Origin: Limiplasma sp048370855
GTDB lineage: Bacteria > Bacillota > Clostridia > Christensenellales > Aristaeellaceae
Assembly: GCA_048370855.1 (NCBI GenBank)
Contig: DBGEOK010000119.1
Location: 62,001-126,000 of the forward strand
Length of the DNA: 64,000 nucleotides
Reading direction: 5' to 3'
Each line of letters begins with the position of its first letter. Position 1 is the first letter of the stretch. The notes under the pieces were generated by a model. It saw only the letters and a list, made by a program, of their open reading frames with translations. It was not told the DNA's origin and did not search any database. The position numbers and the translations under genes are program-made. Positions 7,384-15,048 of this stretch are shown one piece after another.

Positions 7384-8406
7384 TCAAACCAGCCCCATCG
7401 CCGTTTCAACCGCCAGCGCGACCACTACCACCAGCGTGGAAATAATCAATCCATGCAGCATGGGGCGCGCGCCGGATTTTTTCATCTCGCGGAAGTCCGT
7501 ATTCAGCCCGATAGCGGCCAGCGCAGCCACCATTAAAAACTTGCTGGCCTCCTTCATGGCGGCGGATAGAGAGGGAGGAATCGCGCCCGCCGTGTTCAGC
7601 AGGGCCAGGGCCAGAAAGCCGGCGATAAACCAGGGGAAAAGCGACAGAACGCTGATCCCGGTCTCCTGCGACCGCACGTTCAGCCGCCGCTTTTCCCGCA
7701 TGCTAATAAAGGAAAAGATCAGCACGGCGGGGATGATGGACAGCGTGCGCGTCAGCTTGACCATCGTGGCAAAATCGCCCGCCACCTCGCTGAACGCATA
7801 GCCGGCCGCGACCACGCTGGAGGTATCGTTCACGGCGGTGCCCGCCCACAAGCCATAGGCCATGTCGTTCATCCCCAGCCAGCGTCCCAAAAAGGGAAAC
7901 AGCAAAATCATCACCATGTCAAACAGAAAAGTAGCCGACATGGCATAGGCGATATCCTCATCCCGCGCGTCGATGACCGGCGCGATCGCCGCAATGGCGG
8001 ACCCTCCGCAGATTCCGGTGCCGGCGGAAATCAGGTTGCTCAGCTTCCAATCCAGCCCGAGCGCCTTTCCCACCAGATAGCCGCCTCCAAAGCAGGTCAG
8101 CAGCGTAAAAAGCATCACCATCAGCGACAGCTTTCCCACCTGAAGGATCGCGCCCATGCTCAGCGACGCGCCAAGCAGGATGATCGCAAATTTCAGCACC
8201 CTCTTGGAGGTGAACCGAAGCCCCTTGGATACCATGGCTCCGGGCTTGTACAGCGCGTTGATCCCCATGCCGATAAACAGGGCGATGACCGACGCGCCGA
8301 TCAGATGGACGGGGAGCAGCCCCTCCAGAAAGCGGGCCGACGCCGCGACCGCTCCCGCTATTGCGAGCCCGGGAAGAAAATCCAGCCGTTTCCACACCTT
8401 TTGCAT
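7384..8406 (-). CDS. YeiH/UPF0324-family putative membrane exporter
   Basis: A 340-residue polytopic membrane protein of the YeiH (UPF0324, putative sulfate/sulfite exporter) family. About ten hydrophobic helices are visible. Family-typical stretches include LGASLSMGAILQVG, GTGICGGSAIAAIAPVI (about residues 130-147) and WAGTAVNDTSSVVAAGYAFS (about 188-207). GGAGGG lies upstream of ATG 8406. It is divergent from a LysR regulator, the same pairing as YeiH with YeiE in enterobacteria, which supports control by that regulator in response to a sulfur-related or other anion signal. Direct transport data for the family are sparse, so the substrate is tentative. Confidence 0.88.
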   Translation of the reverse strand: MQKVWKRLDFLPGLAIAGAVAASARFLEGLLPVHLIGASVIALFIGMGINALYKPGAMVSKGLRFTSKRVLKFAIILLGASLSMGAILQVGKLSLMVMLFTLLTCFGGGYLVGKALGLDWKLSNLISAGTGICGGSAIAAIAPVIDARDEDIAYAMSATFLFDMVMILLFPFLGRWLGMNDMAYGLWAGTAVNDTSSVVAAGYAFSEVAGDFATMVKLTRTLSIIPAVLIFSFISMREKRRLNVRSQETGISVLSLFPWFIAGFLALALLNTAGAIPPSLSAAMKEASKFLMVAALAAIGLNTDFREMKKSGARPMLHGLIISTLVVVVALAVETAMGLV

Positions 8407-8433
8407 GTAAACACCCTCCGTTCCTGCCCGGCC

Positions 8434-8462
8434 ATTATAACCTCCCTATAAAATAATGTAAA
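8434..8462 (-). promoter_or_regulatory. Promoter of the YeiH-type exporter
   Basis: On the minus strand TTTACA (8457-8462), a 17-bp spacer and a perfect TATAAT (8434-8439). The start point would be near 8427, about 20 nt before the coding start, placing the LysR box at about -60. Confidence 0.8.
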
Positions 8463-8477
8463 ATGATGAATTGATAT

Positions 8478-8497
8478 ATAACATAAATATATGTTAT
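8478..8497. promoter_or_regulatory. LysR-type regulator binding box
   Basis: The inverted repeat ATAACAT-N6-ATGTTAT fits the LysR-family T-N11-A layout. It is centred about 60 bp upstream of the predicted exporter start and 22-41 bp before the lysR coding start. It could therefore serve both activation of the exporter and autoregulation. Confidence 0.65.
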
Positions 8498-8518
8498 CAT
8501 TAAGCGGGAGGGAGCAAG

Positions 8519-9385
8519 ATGCTGGATGCAAAGCTGACGACGTTTCTGGAGGTGGCGCGGCTGGGCAGCTATACGCGCGCCGCCGAAAGCCTTCATTTGA
8601 CACAGCCCGCCGTGACGCAGCATATCCGCAAGCTGGAGGCGCACTACGGCCAAAGGCTGACGGATACCTCCGGCCGCTCCGTCCGCCTAACCGCGGCGGG
8701 GGAGCAGGTGCTCGGGTATGCGCGGCTGCAAACGGCCAACGAACGCAGCCTGATGGAAAGGCTGGCGGCGGGGCAACGGCCTCTGCGTGTGGGCGCGACG
8801 CTCTCCATCGCGGATTACTACCTGCCGTCCAGCCTGTCGCGCAGCCTTGCGCGCGGAGGGATGCCTCCGCATGTGGAGGTCGGCAATACCGACGCGCTGC
8901 TTTTGCGCATGCGCGACGGCGGGCTGGACTGCGCGTTTATCGAGGGCCTTTTTGACGAGGCGGCGTTTGAGGCGAGCGTTTGGCGGAACGCCGCCTTTGT
9001 TGCCGTCGCGCGCGCCGGGCATCCCCTGGCTGGCGGCCCGTGCGCCCTGCGGGAGCTTTGCGGCTATCCGCTTCTGCTGCGGGAGCCGGGCTCCGGCACG
9101 CGCGCGGTGCTGGAAAGCGTCCTTTTTCAGCGGGGATTGTCGCCGGAGAGCTTTCAGGGGGCGGCGGAGCTGGGCGGCTTTGGGCTTATCAAGGCCGCGC
9201 TAAGCGCGACGGATGCCGTCAGCTTCATGTACGAGCGCGTATGCGCGGCGGAAATGGAAACGGGGAGGCTATGCAAGCTCGCCGTCAGCGACTTTTTGCT
9301 CGTTCGGCCGCTGTATTTTTTGCGTCTGAGGGGCGGCGCGGAAAGGGAGAGGGCCGGCGCGTTTTTCGCGGCGGTACAGGCATAA
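8519..9385 (+). CDS. LysR-family transcriptional regulator
   Basis: A 288-residue LysR-type regulator. Residues 1-60 form the winged helix-turn-helix (FLEVARLGSYTRAAESLHLTQPAVTQHIRKLE), followed by a substrate-binding effector domain (about 85-285). GGGAGGGAGCAAG precedes ATG 8519. It is transcribed away from the YeiH-type exporter, and the shared 112-bp spacer contains the predicted binding box. By analogy with YeiE/YeiH and CysB-like proteins it probably senses a small anion or sulfur metabolite and activates the exporter gene. The effector is not determinable here. A hairpin duplicated by an inserted element begins 3 bp after the stop. Confidence 0.93.
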   Translation: MLDAKLTTFLEVARLGSYTRAAESLHLTQPAVTQHIRKLEAHYGQRLTDTSGRSVRLTAAGEQVLGYARLQTANERSLMERLAAGQRPLRVGATLSIADYYLPSSLSRSLARGGMPPHVEVGNTDALLLRMRDGGLDCAFIEGLFDEAAFEASVWRNAAFVAVARAGHPLAGGPCALRELCGYPLLLREPGSGTRAVLESVLFQRGLSPESFQGAAELGGFGLIKAALSATDAVSFMYERVCAAEMETGRLCKLAVSDFLLVRPLYFLRLRGGAERERAGAFFAAVQA

Positions 9386-9387
9386 AA

Positions 9388-9429
9388 ACGTCCCTCCCGC
9401 CTTTGATCGTATCAAAGCGGGAGGGACGT
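9388..9429 (+). repeat. Terminator hairpin of lysR, proximal copy of a 42-bp direct repeat
   Basis: A near-perfect palindrome: ACGTCCCTCCCGCTTTGAT-type arms of about 19 bp. It begins 3 bp after the lysR stop and is repeated exactly at 9603-9644. It is preceded by AAAA and so may also serve the convergent operon. Confidence 0.85.
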
Positions 9430-9602
9430 CAGGCCGTCGAAAAAGCCCGCCCTTCGGCGAGCTTTTCTGCCGAGGACTGTCGGAAGTGTTTGCGGCAAAG
9501 CCGCAAACTCCCCGCCCGCCTGGCAAAGCCAGGCGATACGATTTCATTTGAAGGGGCTGTCGCCCCTCCAAACCACCCCCAAATCGGTTTATCAACAATC
9601 TG
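9430..9602 (+). mobile_element. Four-hairpin terminator-associated element, copy 2
   Basis: A 173-bp non-coding unit bounded by perfect 42-bp direct repeats. It aligns along its whole length with 2323-2496 read on the minus strand; 9502-9550 is identical to the reverse complement of 2375-2423. Hairpins in order: AAAAGCCCGCC/GGCGAGCTTTT (one mismatch), GTTTGCGGC/GCCGCAAAC, GCCTGGC/GCCAGGC, and AAGGGGC/GCCCCTC-type. The second stem differs from copy 1 by a compensatory C-G to G-C swap. Like copy 1 it is read sense from the gene whose terminator it duplicates. No open frame of its own. Confidence 0.75.
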
Positions 9603-9644
9603 ACGTCCCTCCCGCCTTTGATCGTATCAAAGCGGGAGGGACGT
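9603..9644 (+). repeat. Terminator hairpin, distal copy of a 42-bp direct repeat
   Basis: Identical over 42 bp to 9388-9429 and immediately follows element copy 2. It lies 47 bp before the end of the convergent M42 operon. Confidence 0.85.
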
Positions 9645-9691
9645 ATAAGGGGTAGGGGCGCGCGGCTGGCGGCGGGGGAGGAAGAGCCGGC

Positions 9692-9943
9692 TCACGCCTG
9701 CGTGCGGCCGGCCTCCTTCTCCGCCTTCAGCTCCGCGGATCGCTGCGCGTCCAGCTTTTTTTGCTTTCGCTTGCGGAAAAAGAGCTGAATCTTTTTCCAA
9801 TAGATTCCCACCGCCGCTCCGCCCGCGGCAAAGACCGCCGCGACGATTTGGATGACGTAGCTGGTGGAGGCCGGATCGATGTAGGCCAGAGCGGAGCCGC
9901 TGAACAAAAACAGGAAACAGAAGGTAAGGTACAAAAGCGTCAT
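9692..9943 (-). CDS. Small membrane protein with an AYIDP motif
   Basis: An 83-residue protein: a signal-like hydrophobic N-terminus (about residues 1-20, ending SALAYIDPAS), a second membrane segment (about 28-48, VIQIVAAVFAAGGAAVGIYW) and a highly charged Lys/Arg/Glu tail. Small proteins starting with an AYIDPG-type motif after the first helix are common in bacteria but have no assigned function. AAGGAGGG lies upstream of ATG 9943. It is 25 bp downstream of an M42 aminopeptidase gene, so it is probably the last gene of that operon. Confidence 0.75.
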   Translation of the reverse strand: MTLLYLTFCFLFLFSGSALAYIDPASTSYVIQIVAAVFAAGGAAVGIYWKKIQLFFRKRKQKKLDAQRSAELKAEKEAGRTQA

Positions 9944-9968
9944 GGCAGAAGGCCCTCCTTGGTTGGGC

Positions 9969-10955
9969 TTAGTCTAAGTAGGCGAGCAGAAGGGCGCGCG
10001 CGGCTTCCACATCCCGCAGGTCCACGACCTCGCAGGCGCTGTGCACATAGCGGCAGGGGATGGACAAAGTGCCCACCCGGACGCCGCCGCGCGTGAGCTG
10101 GATGGCGCTGGCGTCCGTGCCCCCGAAGGGCAGCACCTCGCGCTGGGTCTTCACGCCGGCGCGCCGGCCGGCCTCCAGCAGCGCGTCCACCACCTCGGGG
10201 CTGGAGATGCTGCCCCGGTCCATGATCTTGACCGCCGCTCCCGCGCCCAGCTTGACGGCGGGCAGCTTGGTTTCGGGCGTGTCGCCGTTGGCCGTCACGT
10301 CCAGCGCGATGCCGATATCCGGCTGCACGCTGAAGGCGGCGGTTTTCGCGCCGCGGCAGCCGACCTCCTCCTGGGTGGAGAAGACGGCGATGACGGTGTT
10401 TTTGGTAACGGGCAAGGCCTGCATCACGCTCACCAGCAGGGCGCAGGCCACGCGGTCGTCCATGGCGGGGGCGGCGACCCGGTGCTCGCCCAAACGGAAG
10501 CAGTCGTTGGCGTATACAGCCACGTCGCCAATCTGAACCCTTTGGAGGGCCTCCTCTTCATCTGCCGCGCCGATATCTACAAACATGTGCTTCATCGCCG
10601 GCGTTTCGCCCTCGCGCACCGGTTCCTGAACAATCACGCCCTGCACGCCGTTTCCAAAGGAAACATGGCGCGTGCGGCTGACGGCTAGGCCGACGCCGCC
10701 GACCGGCATCACCCGAAGAAAGCCTTCCTTTTCCACCGCCACCACGATAAACCCGATATGGTCCATGTGCGCGGACAGCATGATGCGTTTGCCTTCAGGG
10801 TCGGTTCCCCTCTTCTCGCAGATCAGGTTGCCCATCGCATCGCGGGTGATGGTATCCGCCTTGTCCCGGAGAAGCTCCTCGATGGCGTCGGCCACGCCGC
10901 TTTCGCGCCCGGAAGCGCCATAAAGGTCCGCCATTTGCTTGATTAACTCAAACAT
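9969..10955 (-). CDS. M42-family metallo-aminopeptidase (third of three)
   Basis: A 328-residue M42 (glutamyl aminopeptidase/YsdC/FrvX-type) peptidase, a cytoplasmic enzyme that removes N-terminal residues from peptides using two metal ions. Visible ligand and catalytic motifs: SAHMDHIG (His, Asp), PAMDDRVA (bridging Asp), STQEEVGCRGA (catalytic and metal Glu), ALDVTANGD (Asp) and RYVHSACE (His). The start at ATG 10955 with CGAGGTG upstream is chosen because it begins the conserved MFELIKQMADLYGASGRE region. It lies 19 bp downstream of a paralogue and is transcribed with it. Confidence 0.92.
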   Translation of the reverse strand: MFELIKQMADLYGASGRESGVADAIEELLRDKADTITRDAMGNLICEKRGTDPEGKRIMLSAHMDHIGFIVVAVEKEGFLRVMPVGGVGLAVSRTRHVSFGNGVQGVIVQEPVREGETPAMKHMFVDIGAADEEEALQRVQIGDVAVYANDCFRLGEHRVAAPAMDDRVACALLVSVMQALPVTKNTVIAVFSTQEEVGCRGAKTAAFSVQPDIGIALDVTANGDTPETKLPAVKLGAGAAVKIMDRGSISSPEVVDALLEAGRRAGVKTQREVLPFGGTDASAIQLTRGGVRVGTLSIPCRYVHSACEVVDLRDVEAARALLLAYLD

Positions 10956-10974
10956 GGAAAAAACACCTCGTTTC

Positions 10975-12018
10975 TTATTTCTCCAAAAATGCCTTGGCCA
11001 ACAGGTACTGGGCCTCCACATCGCTTTCAGCGCAGACGGTGGAAGGGCTGTGGATGTAGCGGCAGGGCACGCTCAACACGCAGGCGCGCGCGCCGGAGCG
11101 GACGCGCTGCATGACGCCGCCCTCGTTTCCGCCGCTCACGCTCATCTTGACCTGATGCGGGATTCCCCGCTCCGCGGCCAGGGCCAGCAGCTCCTGAAAG
11201 AGCTGCGGATTGGCGATGGAAGCGTTGTCCATAAAGCTGACGGCAACGCCTCCGCCCACGCGGCATACCTTCTGCGCGTCGGGGACGTCCCCCGCGTCGT
11301 TGGCGGTGGTACCCTCCAGCGCGAGCGCCACGTCGGGGCCGAGCCGGTAAGCGGCCGCCGCCGCGCCGCGGCAGCCGACCTCCTCCTGGCAGGTGAACAC
11401 AAAATCCGTATCGCCGCCGACGTCGGCGTTCAGCAGCCGGAGCAGGTTATAGCAGCCCACGCGGTCGTCCAGCGCGCGCGCCAGCAGCCTGCCCTCGCCA
11501 AAGGGAGTGAACGGGGTGTCGAATGTGACGGGCGTACCGGCGGGGGCTTTCTCCAGCGCCTCGTCCTTGTCCTTCGCGCCGATATCGACATAGAGCTGGT
11601 CGATGGGCAGCACGTTTTTACGGTCCTCAGGCGTCTGCTGATGAATGGCCATCGCGCCGATCACGCCGTTTAAAGGTTCCGCCGCGGGCCTGTCCCCGCC
11701 GGCGGCCACGGCATAACCGACCTTCACGCGCTTGCTCACCAGCACGCGCGGGTCAATGCCGCCGATGGCACGTACCCGCAGCAACCCATCGTCCGTCGCG
11801 GAAATCACCATCAGGCCCACTTCATCCATATGCGCGGAGAGCATAACCCGGGGAGCGCTTGGAAAGCGCCCTTTTCTGTGGGCAATCACATTGCCCATGC
11901 GGTCGACGGTCACGCTGCCCGGGCCAAGCTTTTCCACGCATTCACGGTAGACCGCCATGCGCACGGGCTCCTCGCGTCCGCTGACGCCCTGGTATTCGCA
12001 AAGCTGTTTCAGCTCCAT
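10975..12018 (-). CDS. M42-family metallo-aminopeptidase (second of three)
   Basis: A 347-residue M42 peptidase. Motifs: SAHMDEVGLMV, ARALDDRVGC, CQEEVGCRGAA, LEGTTAND (Glu in place of the Asp seen in its two neighbours, a variation also known in the family) and RYIHSPST. The start is placed at ATG 12018, which has AAGGAC just upstream and overlaps the end of the preceding gene by 10 bp; a GTG at 12033 is possible but has a poorly spaced ribosome site. Divergence from the other two copies suggests different residue preferences rather than a recent duplication. Confidence 0.92.
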   Translation of the reverse strand: MELKQLCEYQGVSGREEPVRMAVYRECVEKLGPGSVTVDRMGNVIAHRKGRFPSAPRVMLSAHMDEVGLMVISATDDGLLRVRAIGGIDPRVLVSKRVKVGYAVAAGGDRPAAEPLNGVIGAMAIHQQTPEDRKNVLPIDQLYVDIGAKDKDEALEKAPAGTPVTFDTPFTPFGEGRLLARALDDRVGCYNLLRLLNADVGGDTDFVFTCQEEVGCRGAAAAAYRLGPDVALALEGTTANDAGDVPDAQKVCRVGGGVAVSFMDNASIANPQLFQELLALAAERGIPHQVKMSVSGGNEGGVMQRVRSGARACVLSVPCRYIHSPSTVCAESDVEAQYLLAKAFLEK

Positions 12019-13088
12019 AGGTCCTTGTCCCACCCTTCGTCAAGGTCGCTCAGGAAATGCGCCAGCAGCCGGCCGCATTCGCGCATCACATTCATATCCA
12101 GCAGTTCCACGGTGGTGTGCATGTACTTCAGCGGCAGGTCGATCAGCACGCAGGGGACGCCTGCCCGCGCGATTTGGATTTCGTCGGTATCGGTTGCGGT
12201 GGCGCGGGCGGCATGCTCGGTGTTGAGCTTCACGCCATGAGCCTTCGCCGTGCCCTTGAGCCGCTCGAGCAGCTTATGCTGGATGTAGGGGCCGTAGGTC
12301 GCTGCCGGGGCGTCCAGCGGGACGGCGGTATCGGGCCGGCTTTGCGGAATGGCGGCGTGCGTTACGTCCAGCACGACGGCAAGGTCGGGGTTTACGGTAT
12401 AGGCCGCGACGGCCGCCCCCCGGGAGCCGACCTCCTCCTGGGAGGAGCAGACAAAATAAACGTCGCAGAAATGGCTCATGGTCTGGAGCCGCTCCGCCGC
12501 CTCCAGCAGACAGCCTACGCAGGCCCGGTCGTCCATCGTTTTGGAAGCCGCGCGGTCATTCAGCAGCTTGGTGGCCGGGCCGTTGAGGGTGATGAGGTCG
12601 CCGATGCGGACCAGCGAGCGCACGCGCTCCGCGGGCAGGCCCAGATCCACAAAAAGATCCTCGCGCTGATAGTTGCGCTTGCGGTCGGCGTCGCTGAGCA
12701 GATGCGGCGGGGTCGCGCCTACAACGCCCGGCAGCTTCTGCGGCGCGCCGCCCTCGGGCCGCGCATGGACGGTAACGGTGGATGCCGGCAGGATTCTCGG
12801 GTCTACGCCGCCGACCTGCCCCATGCGGAGCGTTCCGTCCGGCAGAAGGTCCGAGACCATCAGGGCAATTTCATCCTGATGCGCCGAAAGCATCACGCGG
12901 GGAGCGGGCGAGCCGTCCGCCGCCCGGCGCGTCGCTTTTTTCACCGCGATGACGTTATACAGCGGGTCCACCGACACGCTGTCGCACAGGGGCTCGAAGC
13001 GTTCCCTCAGCCAGGAGGCAACCTCCCGCTCCTGGCCGCTGGGACCGTGCTGAACGGCCATGCCTTCCAGGTAATTGAAAAGATTCAT
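12009..13088 (-). CDS. M42-family metallo-aminopeptidase (first of three)
   Basis: A 359-residue M42 peptidase and first gene of the operon. Motifs: SAHQDEIALMV, SKTMDDRACVG, SSQEEVGSRGAA, VLDVTHAAI and KYMHTTVE, so all expected metal ligands and the catalytic Glu are present. The start at ATG 13088 begins the conserved MNLFNYLEGMAVQHGPSGQE stretch. It is driven by the promoter at 13129-13157. Three related aminopeptidases in one transcript point to broad peptide catabolism, consistent with an amino-acid-fermenting or peptide-scavenging anaerobe (inference). Confidence 0.92.
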   Translation of the reverse strand: MNLFNYLEGMAVQHGPSGQEREVASWLRERFEPLCDSVSVDPLYNVIAVKKATRRAADGSPAPRVMLSAHQDEIALMVSDLLPDGTLRMGQVGGVDPRILPASTVTVHARPEGGAPQKLPGVVGATPPHLLSDADRKRNYQREDLFVDLGLPAERVRSLVRIGDLITLNGPATKLLNDRAASKTMDDRACVGCLLEAAERLQTMSHFCDVYFVCSSQEEVGSRGAAVAAYTVNPDLAVVLDVTHAAIPQSRPDTAVPLDAPAATYGPYIQHKLLERLKGTAKAHGVKLNTEHAARATATDTDEIQIARAGVPCVLIDLPLKYMHTTVELLDMNVMRECGRLLAHFLSDLDEGWDKDLWS

Positions 13089-13128
13089 CGTTCTCTGCCT
13101 TTCACTGATTACTTTCGTTTGCACGGCT

Positions 13129-13157
13129 ATTATACCGAATCACCGCAAGAAATGCAA
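13129..13157 (-). promoter_or_regulatory. Promoter of the M42 aminopeptidase operon
   Basis: On the minus strand TTGCAT (13152-13157), 17-bp spacer, TATAAT (13129-13134). The start point would be about 13122, some 34 nt before the first coding start. Confidence 0.75.
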
Positions 13158-13200
13158 CGCCGCGCCCGCTCGGGCAGGCGGGCGCTCGGCGGCGTTTTTT
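13156..13200 (+). terminator. Orphan intrinsic-terminator-like hairpin between divergent promoters
   Basis: AACGCCG+CGCCCGC pairs with GCGGGCG and, after a 5-nt bulge, CGGCGTT, followed by TTTTTT on the plus strand. No plus-strand gene ends here; it lies between two divergent promoters, so its source transcript is unknown. Confidence 0.5.
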
Positions 13201-13248
13201 CACCTTCAAAGCCATGGAAACGCACGGTTTTCGGCTTTTCCCCAACGC

Positions 13249-13277
13249 TTGACATTTCAGGGGGCGGCGGGTATGAT
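13249..13277 (+). promoter_or_regulatory. Promoter of the MATE/kinase/YidC-fusion operon
   Basis: Perfect TTGACA (13249-13254), 17-bp spacer, TATGAT (13272-13277). Transcription would begin about 13285, leaving an unusually long leader of about 330 nt before ATG 13618. Confidence 0.75.
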
Positions 13278-13284
13278 AACTAGG

Positions 13285-13617
13285 ATTAGCACCCCCTGAA
13301 ACCGGGCGGGCGAGGCGTTAAGCCTTTGGATGCTTGCCCCACCCGGCGTTCGGCTGACGGATTCCGCGCGCCATGGCGCGCCGCGGAACGGCCGCCAGGC
13401 GCGGCGCTCCCGGGCCGGACCAACGCGGCGGGGCGGGGAACGCGCTTTTCGCGCACGCTTGACGACGCGATCCGCCTCGGGAAAGCGTGAAAAGAACGCT
13501 TATTTGGGCGCGCGTTGACCGGTCGGGGGCTTTGCCCATACCGTCCGCGGCGGCGCCGCGTGGAGCCTGCCAGATTTCGCGGGCTTCGACCCGTTCCGGT
13601 TTGGAGAGGATGAAAGG
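13285..13617 (+). other. Long GC-rich structured 5' leader, no gene seen
   Basis: About 330 nt between the promoter and the MATE gene with no convincing reading frame. It can form at least two strong hairpins: one from CCGGGCGGGC near 13302 to CCCACCCGG near 13340, and a palindrome around CGCGCCATGGCGCG near 13370 with extended arms. It does not match a riboswitch class recognisable by eye. A cis-regulatory RNA is possible but unproven. Confidence 0.4.
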
Positions 13618-15048
13618 ATGCAAACCAAGCTTTCGGGTCCCGCCCGCGCCCTGCGCTTCGCGCGGGAGTGCCTGTGCTGGGATCGAGCGTTCGTCCGCCA
13701 TGTGCTTGCCGTCGCGCTGCCGATGGTGATGCAGCAGCTTGTGGCGGCGTCGCTGCATATTATTGACGGCCTGATGGTGTCGGGCCTTGGCGACGCGGCG
13801 TACTCCGCCGTTACGCAGGCGAACCGGGTCACCTTTATGTTCAACCTGTTCAGCTTCGGCGCGTGTACCGGCGGGGCGATTTTTCTGAGCCAATACTGGG
13901 GCGCGCGCGATGTCGGGGCCATGCGCCGCGCCATGGGGCTGACGCTTGGACTGGCGCTCATGGTCGCCGTCCTGTTTTTGAGCGCGGCGCTCCTGTTCCC
14001 ACGGCAGATCGTCGCGTGCTTCCTTCCGGCCGGCGCGAGCTATGAGCTGGCGGTCCGGTATCTGGTTATCGTCGCGCCGGGCTATCTGTTTACGGCGATA
14101 GACGGCGTATACGGAACCGCCATGAAGGCGGCGGAGAAGACCTACCTTCCAATGATTTCGGGCCTGGTGAGCATTGCCGTTAATACGCTGCTGAACTATG
14201 TGTTCATCTTCGGAAAGCTGGGCGTTCCCGCCATGGGCGTGGAGGGCGCGGCGCTGGCGACGGTGATCTCCACGGCGGTTTCCATGCTCATGAACGTCGG
14301 CTTTGCCTACGGCATGCGGCTGCCCGCCGGGGCGAGGCCCAGCGAATGGCTGTGCCGCGACCGCGCCTTTATCAAAAAGTTTATCAAAACAGTTGTGCCC
14401 GTCATCCTCAACGAGGGGCTTTGGGCGACCGGCACCACCATGTACAGCGTCTTTTATGGCCGCATGGGAGACGCCGCCGTGGCCACCATGGGCGTTTGCA
14501 ACACCATCAACGACCTCGTGTGGGTGGTGATTTTTGCGATGATGAACGCGACGGCCATCATTGTCGGCAAGGCGCTGGGTTCCGGGGATCGGGACGGCGC
14601 TTACCTGTACGCCAAGCGTATGATGGCGGGCGCGCTGGCGGCGGGGGTTGCGCTGGGCGCGCTGGTGATCGCGGTGCGCTGGCCGCTTGTCAATATCTTT
14701 TCCGGCTTGAGCGGCGAGGTGCGCGGCAAGGCGCAGTTCATCCTTCTGCTGGGCGGGCTGACGATCTGGTTCCGGGCTTTCAACACCATCAACGTCGTCG
14801 GCGTGCTGCGCAGCGGCGGCGATACGGTGTTCAGCCTGCTGCTGGATGTGGGCACGCTTTGGGTGGTGGGCGTGCCCGCAGTGGGCGTCGCGGCGCTCGT
14901 GCTTCGCTGGCCGCTGGAATGGGTATACGCATGCACGTTTTTGGAAGAGCTCGTCAAGCTGGCGATCGGCGTTCCGCATTTTAAAAAGAAGCAATGGATC
15001 AACGTGCTGACGGAGGGGAAAGGGGCGGAGGGGCTTGAAAACGCTTGA
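13618..15048 (+). CDS. MATE-family multidrug/organic-compound exporter
   Basis: A 476-residue, 12-helix MATE protein that would export cationic drugs or metabolites with Na+ or H+ exchange. The N-terminal half shows LPMVMQQLVAASLHIIDGLMVSGLGDAAYSA and GGAIFLSQYWGARD, typical of the family. The second half repeats the fold from about residue 255 (PVILNEGLWATGTTMYSVFYGRMG). GGAGAGGATGAAAGG precedes ATG 13618. Its last 14 bp overlap the next gene, tying it to the operon that ends with the YidC fusion. That raises the possibility that it moves an envelope intermediate rather than a drug, but this is inference from context. Confidence 0.92.
   Translation: MQTKLSGPARALRFARECLCWDRAFVRHVLAVALPMVMQQLVAASLHIIDGLMVSGLGDAAYSAVTQANRVTFMFNLFSFGACTGGAIFLSQYWGARDVGAMRRAMGLTLGLALMVAVLFLSAALLFPRQIVACFLPAGASYELAVRYLVIVAPGYLFTAIDGVYGTAMKAAEKTYLPMISGLVSIAVNTLLNYVFIFGKLGVPAMGVEGAALATVISTAVSMLMNVGFAYGMRLPAGARPSEWLCRDRAFIKKFIKTVVPVILNEGLWATGTTMYSVFYGRMGDAAVATMGVCNTINDLVWVVIFAMMNATAIIVGKALGSGDRDGAYLYAKRMMAGALAAGVALGALVIAVRWPLVNIFSGLSGEVRGKAQFILLLGGLTIWFRAFNTINVVGVLRSGGDTVFSLLLDVGTLWVVGVPAVGVAALVLRWPLEWVYACTFLEELVKLAIGVPHFKKKQWINVLTEGKGAEGLENA

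Noticed and set aside
12057..13283. A 408-codon plus-strand frame opposite the first M42 gene
   Set aside because: Shadow of a conserved peptidase gene; no start signal or motif.
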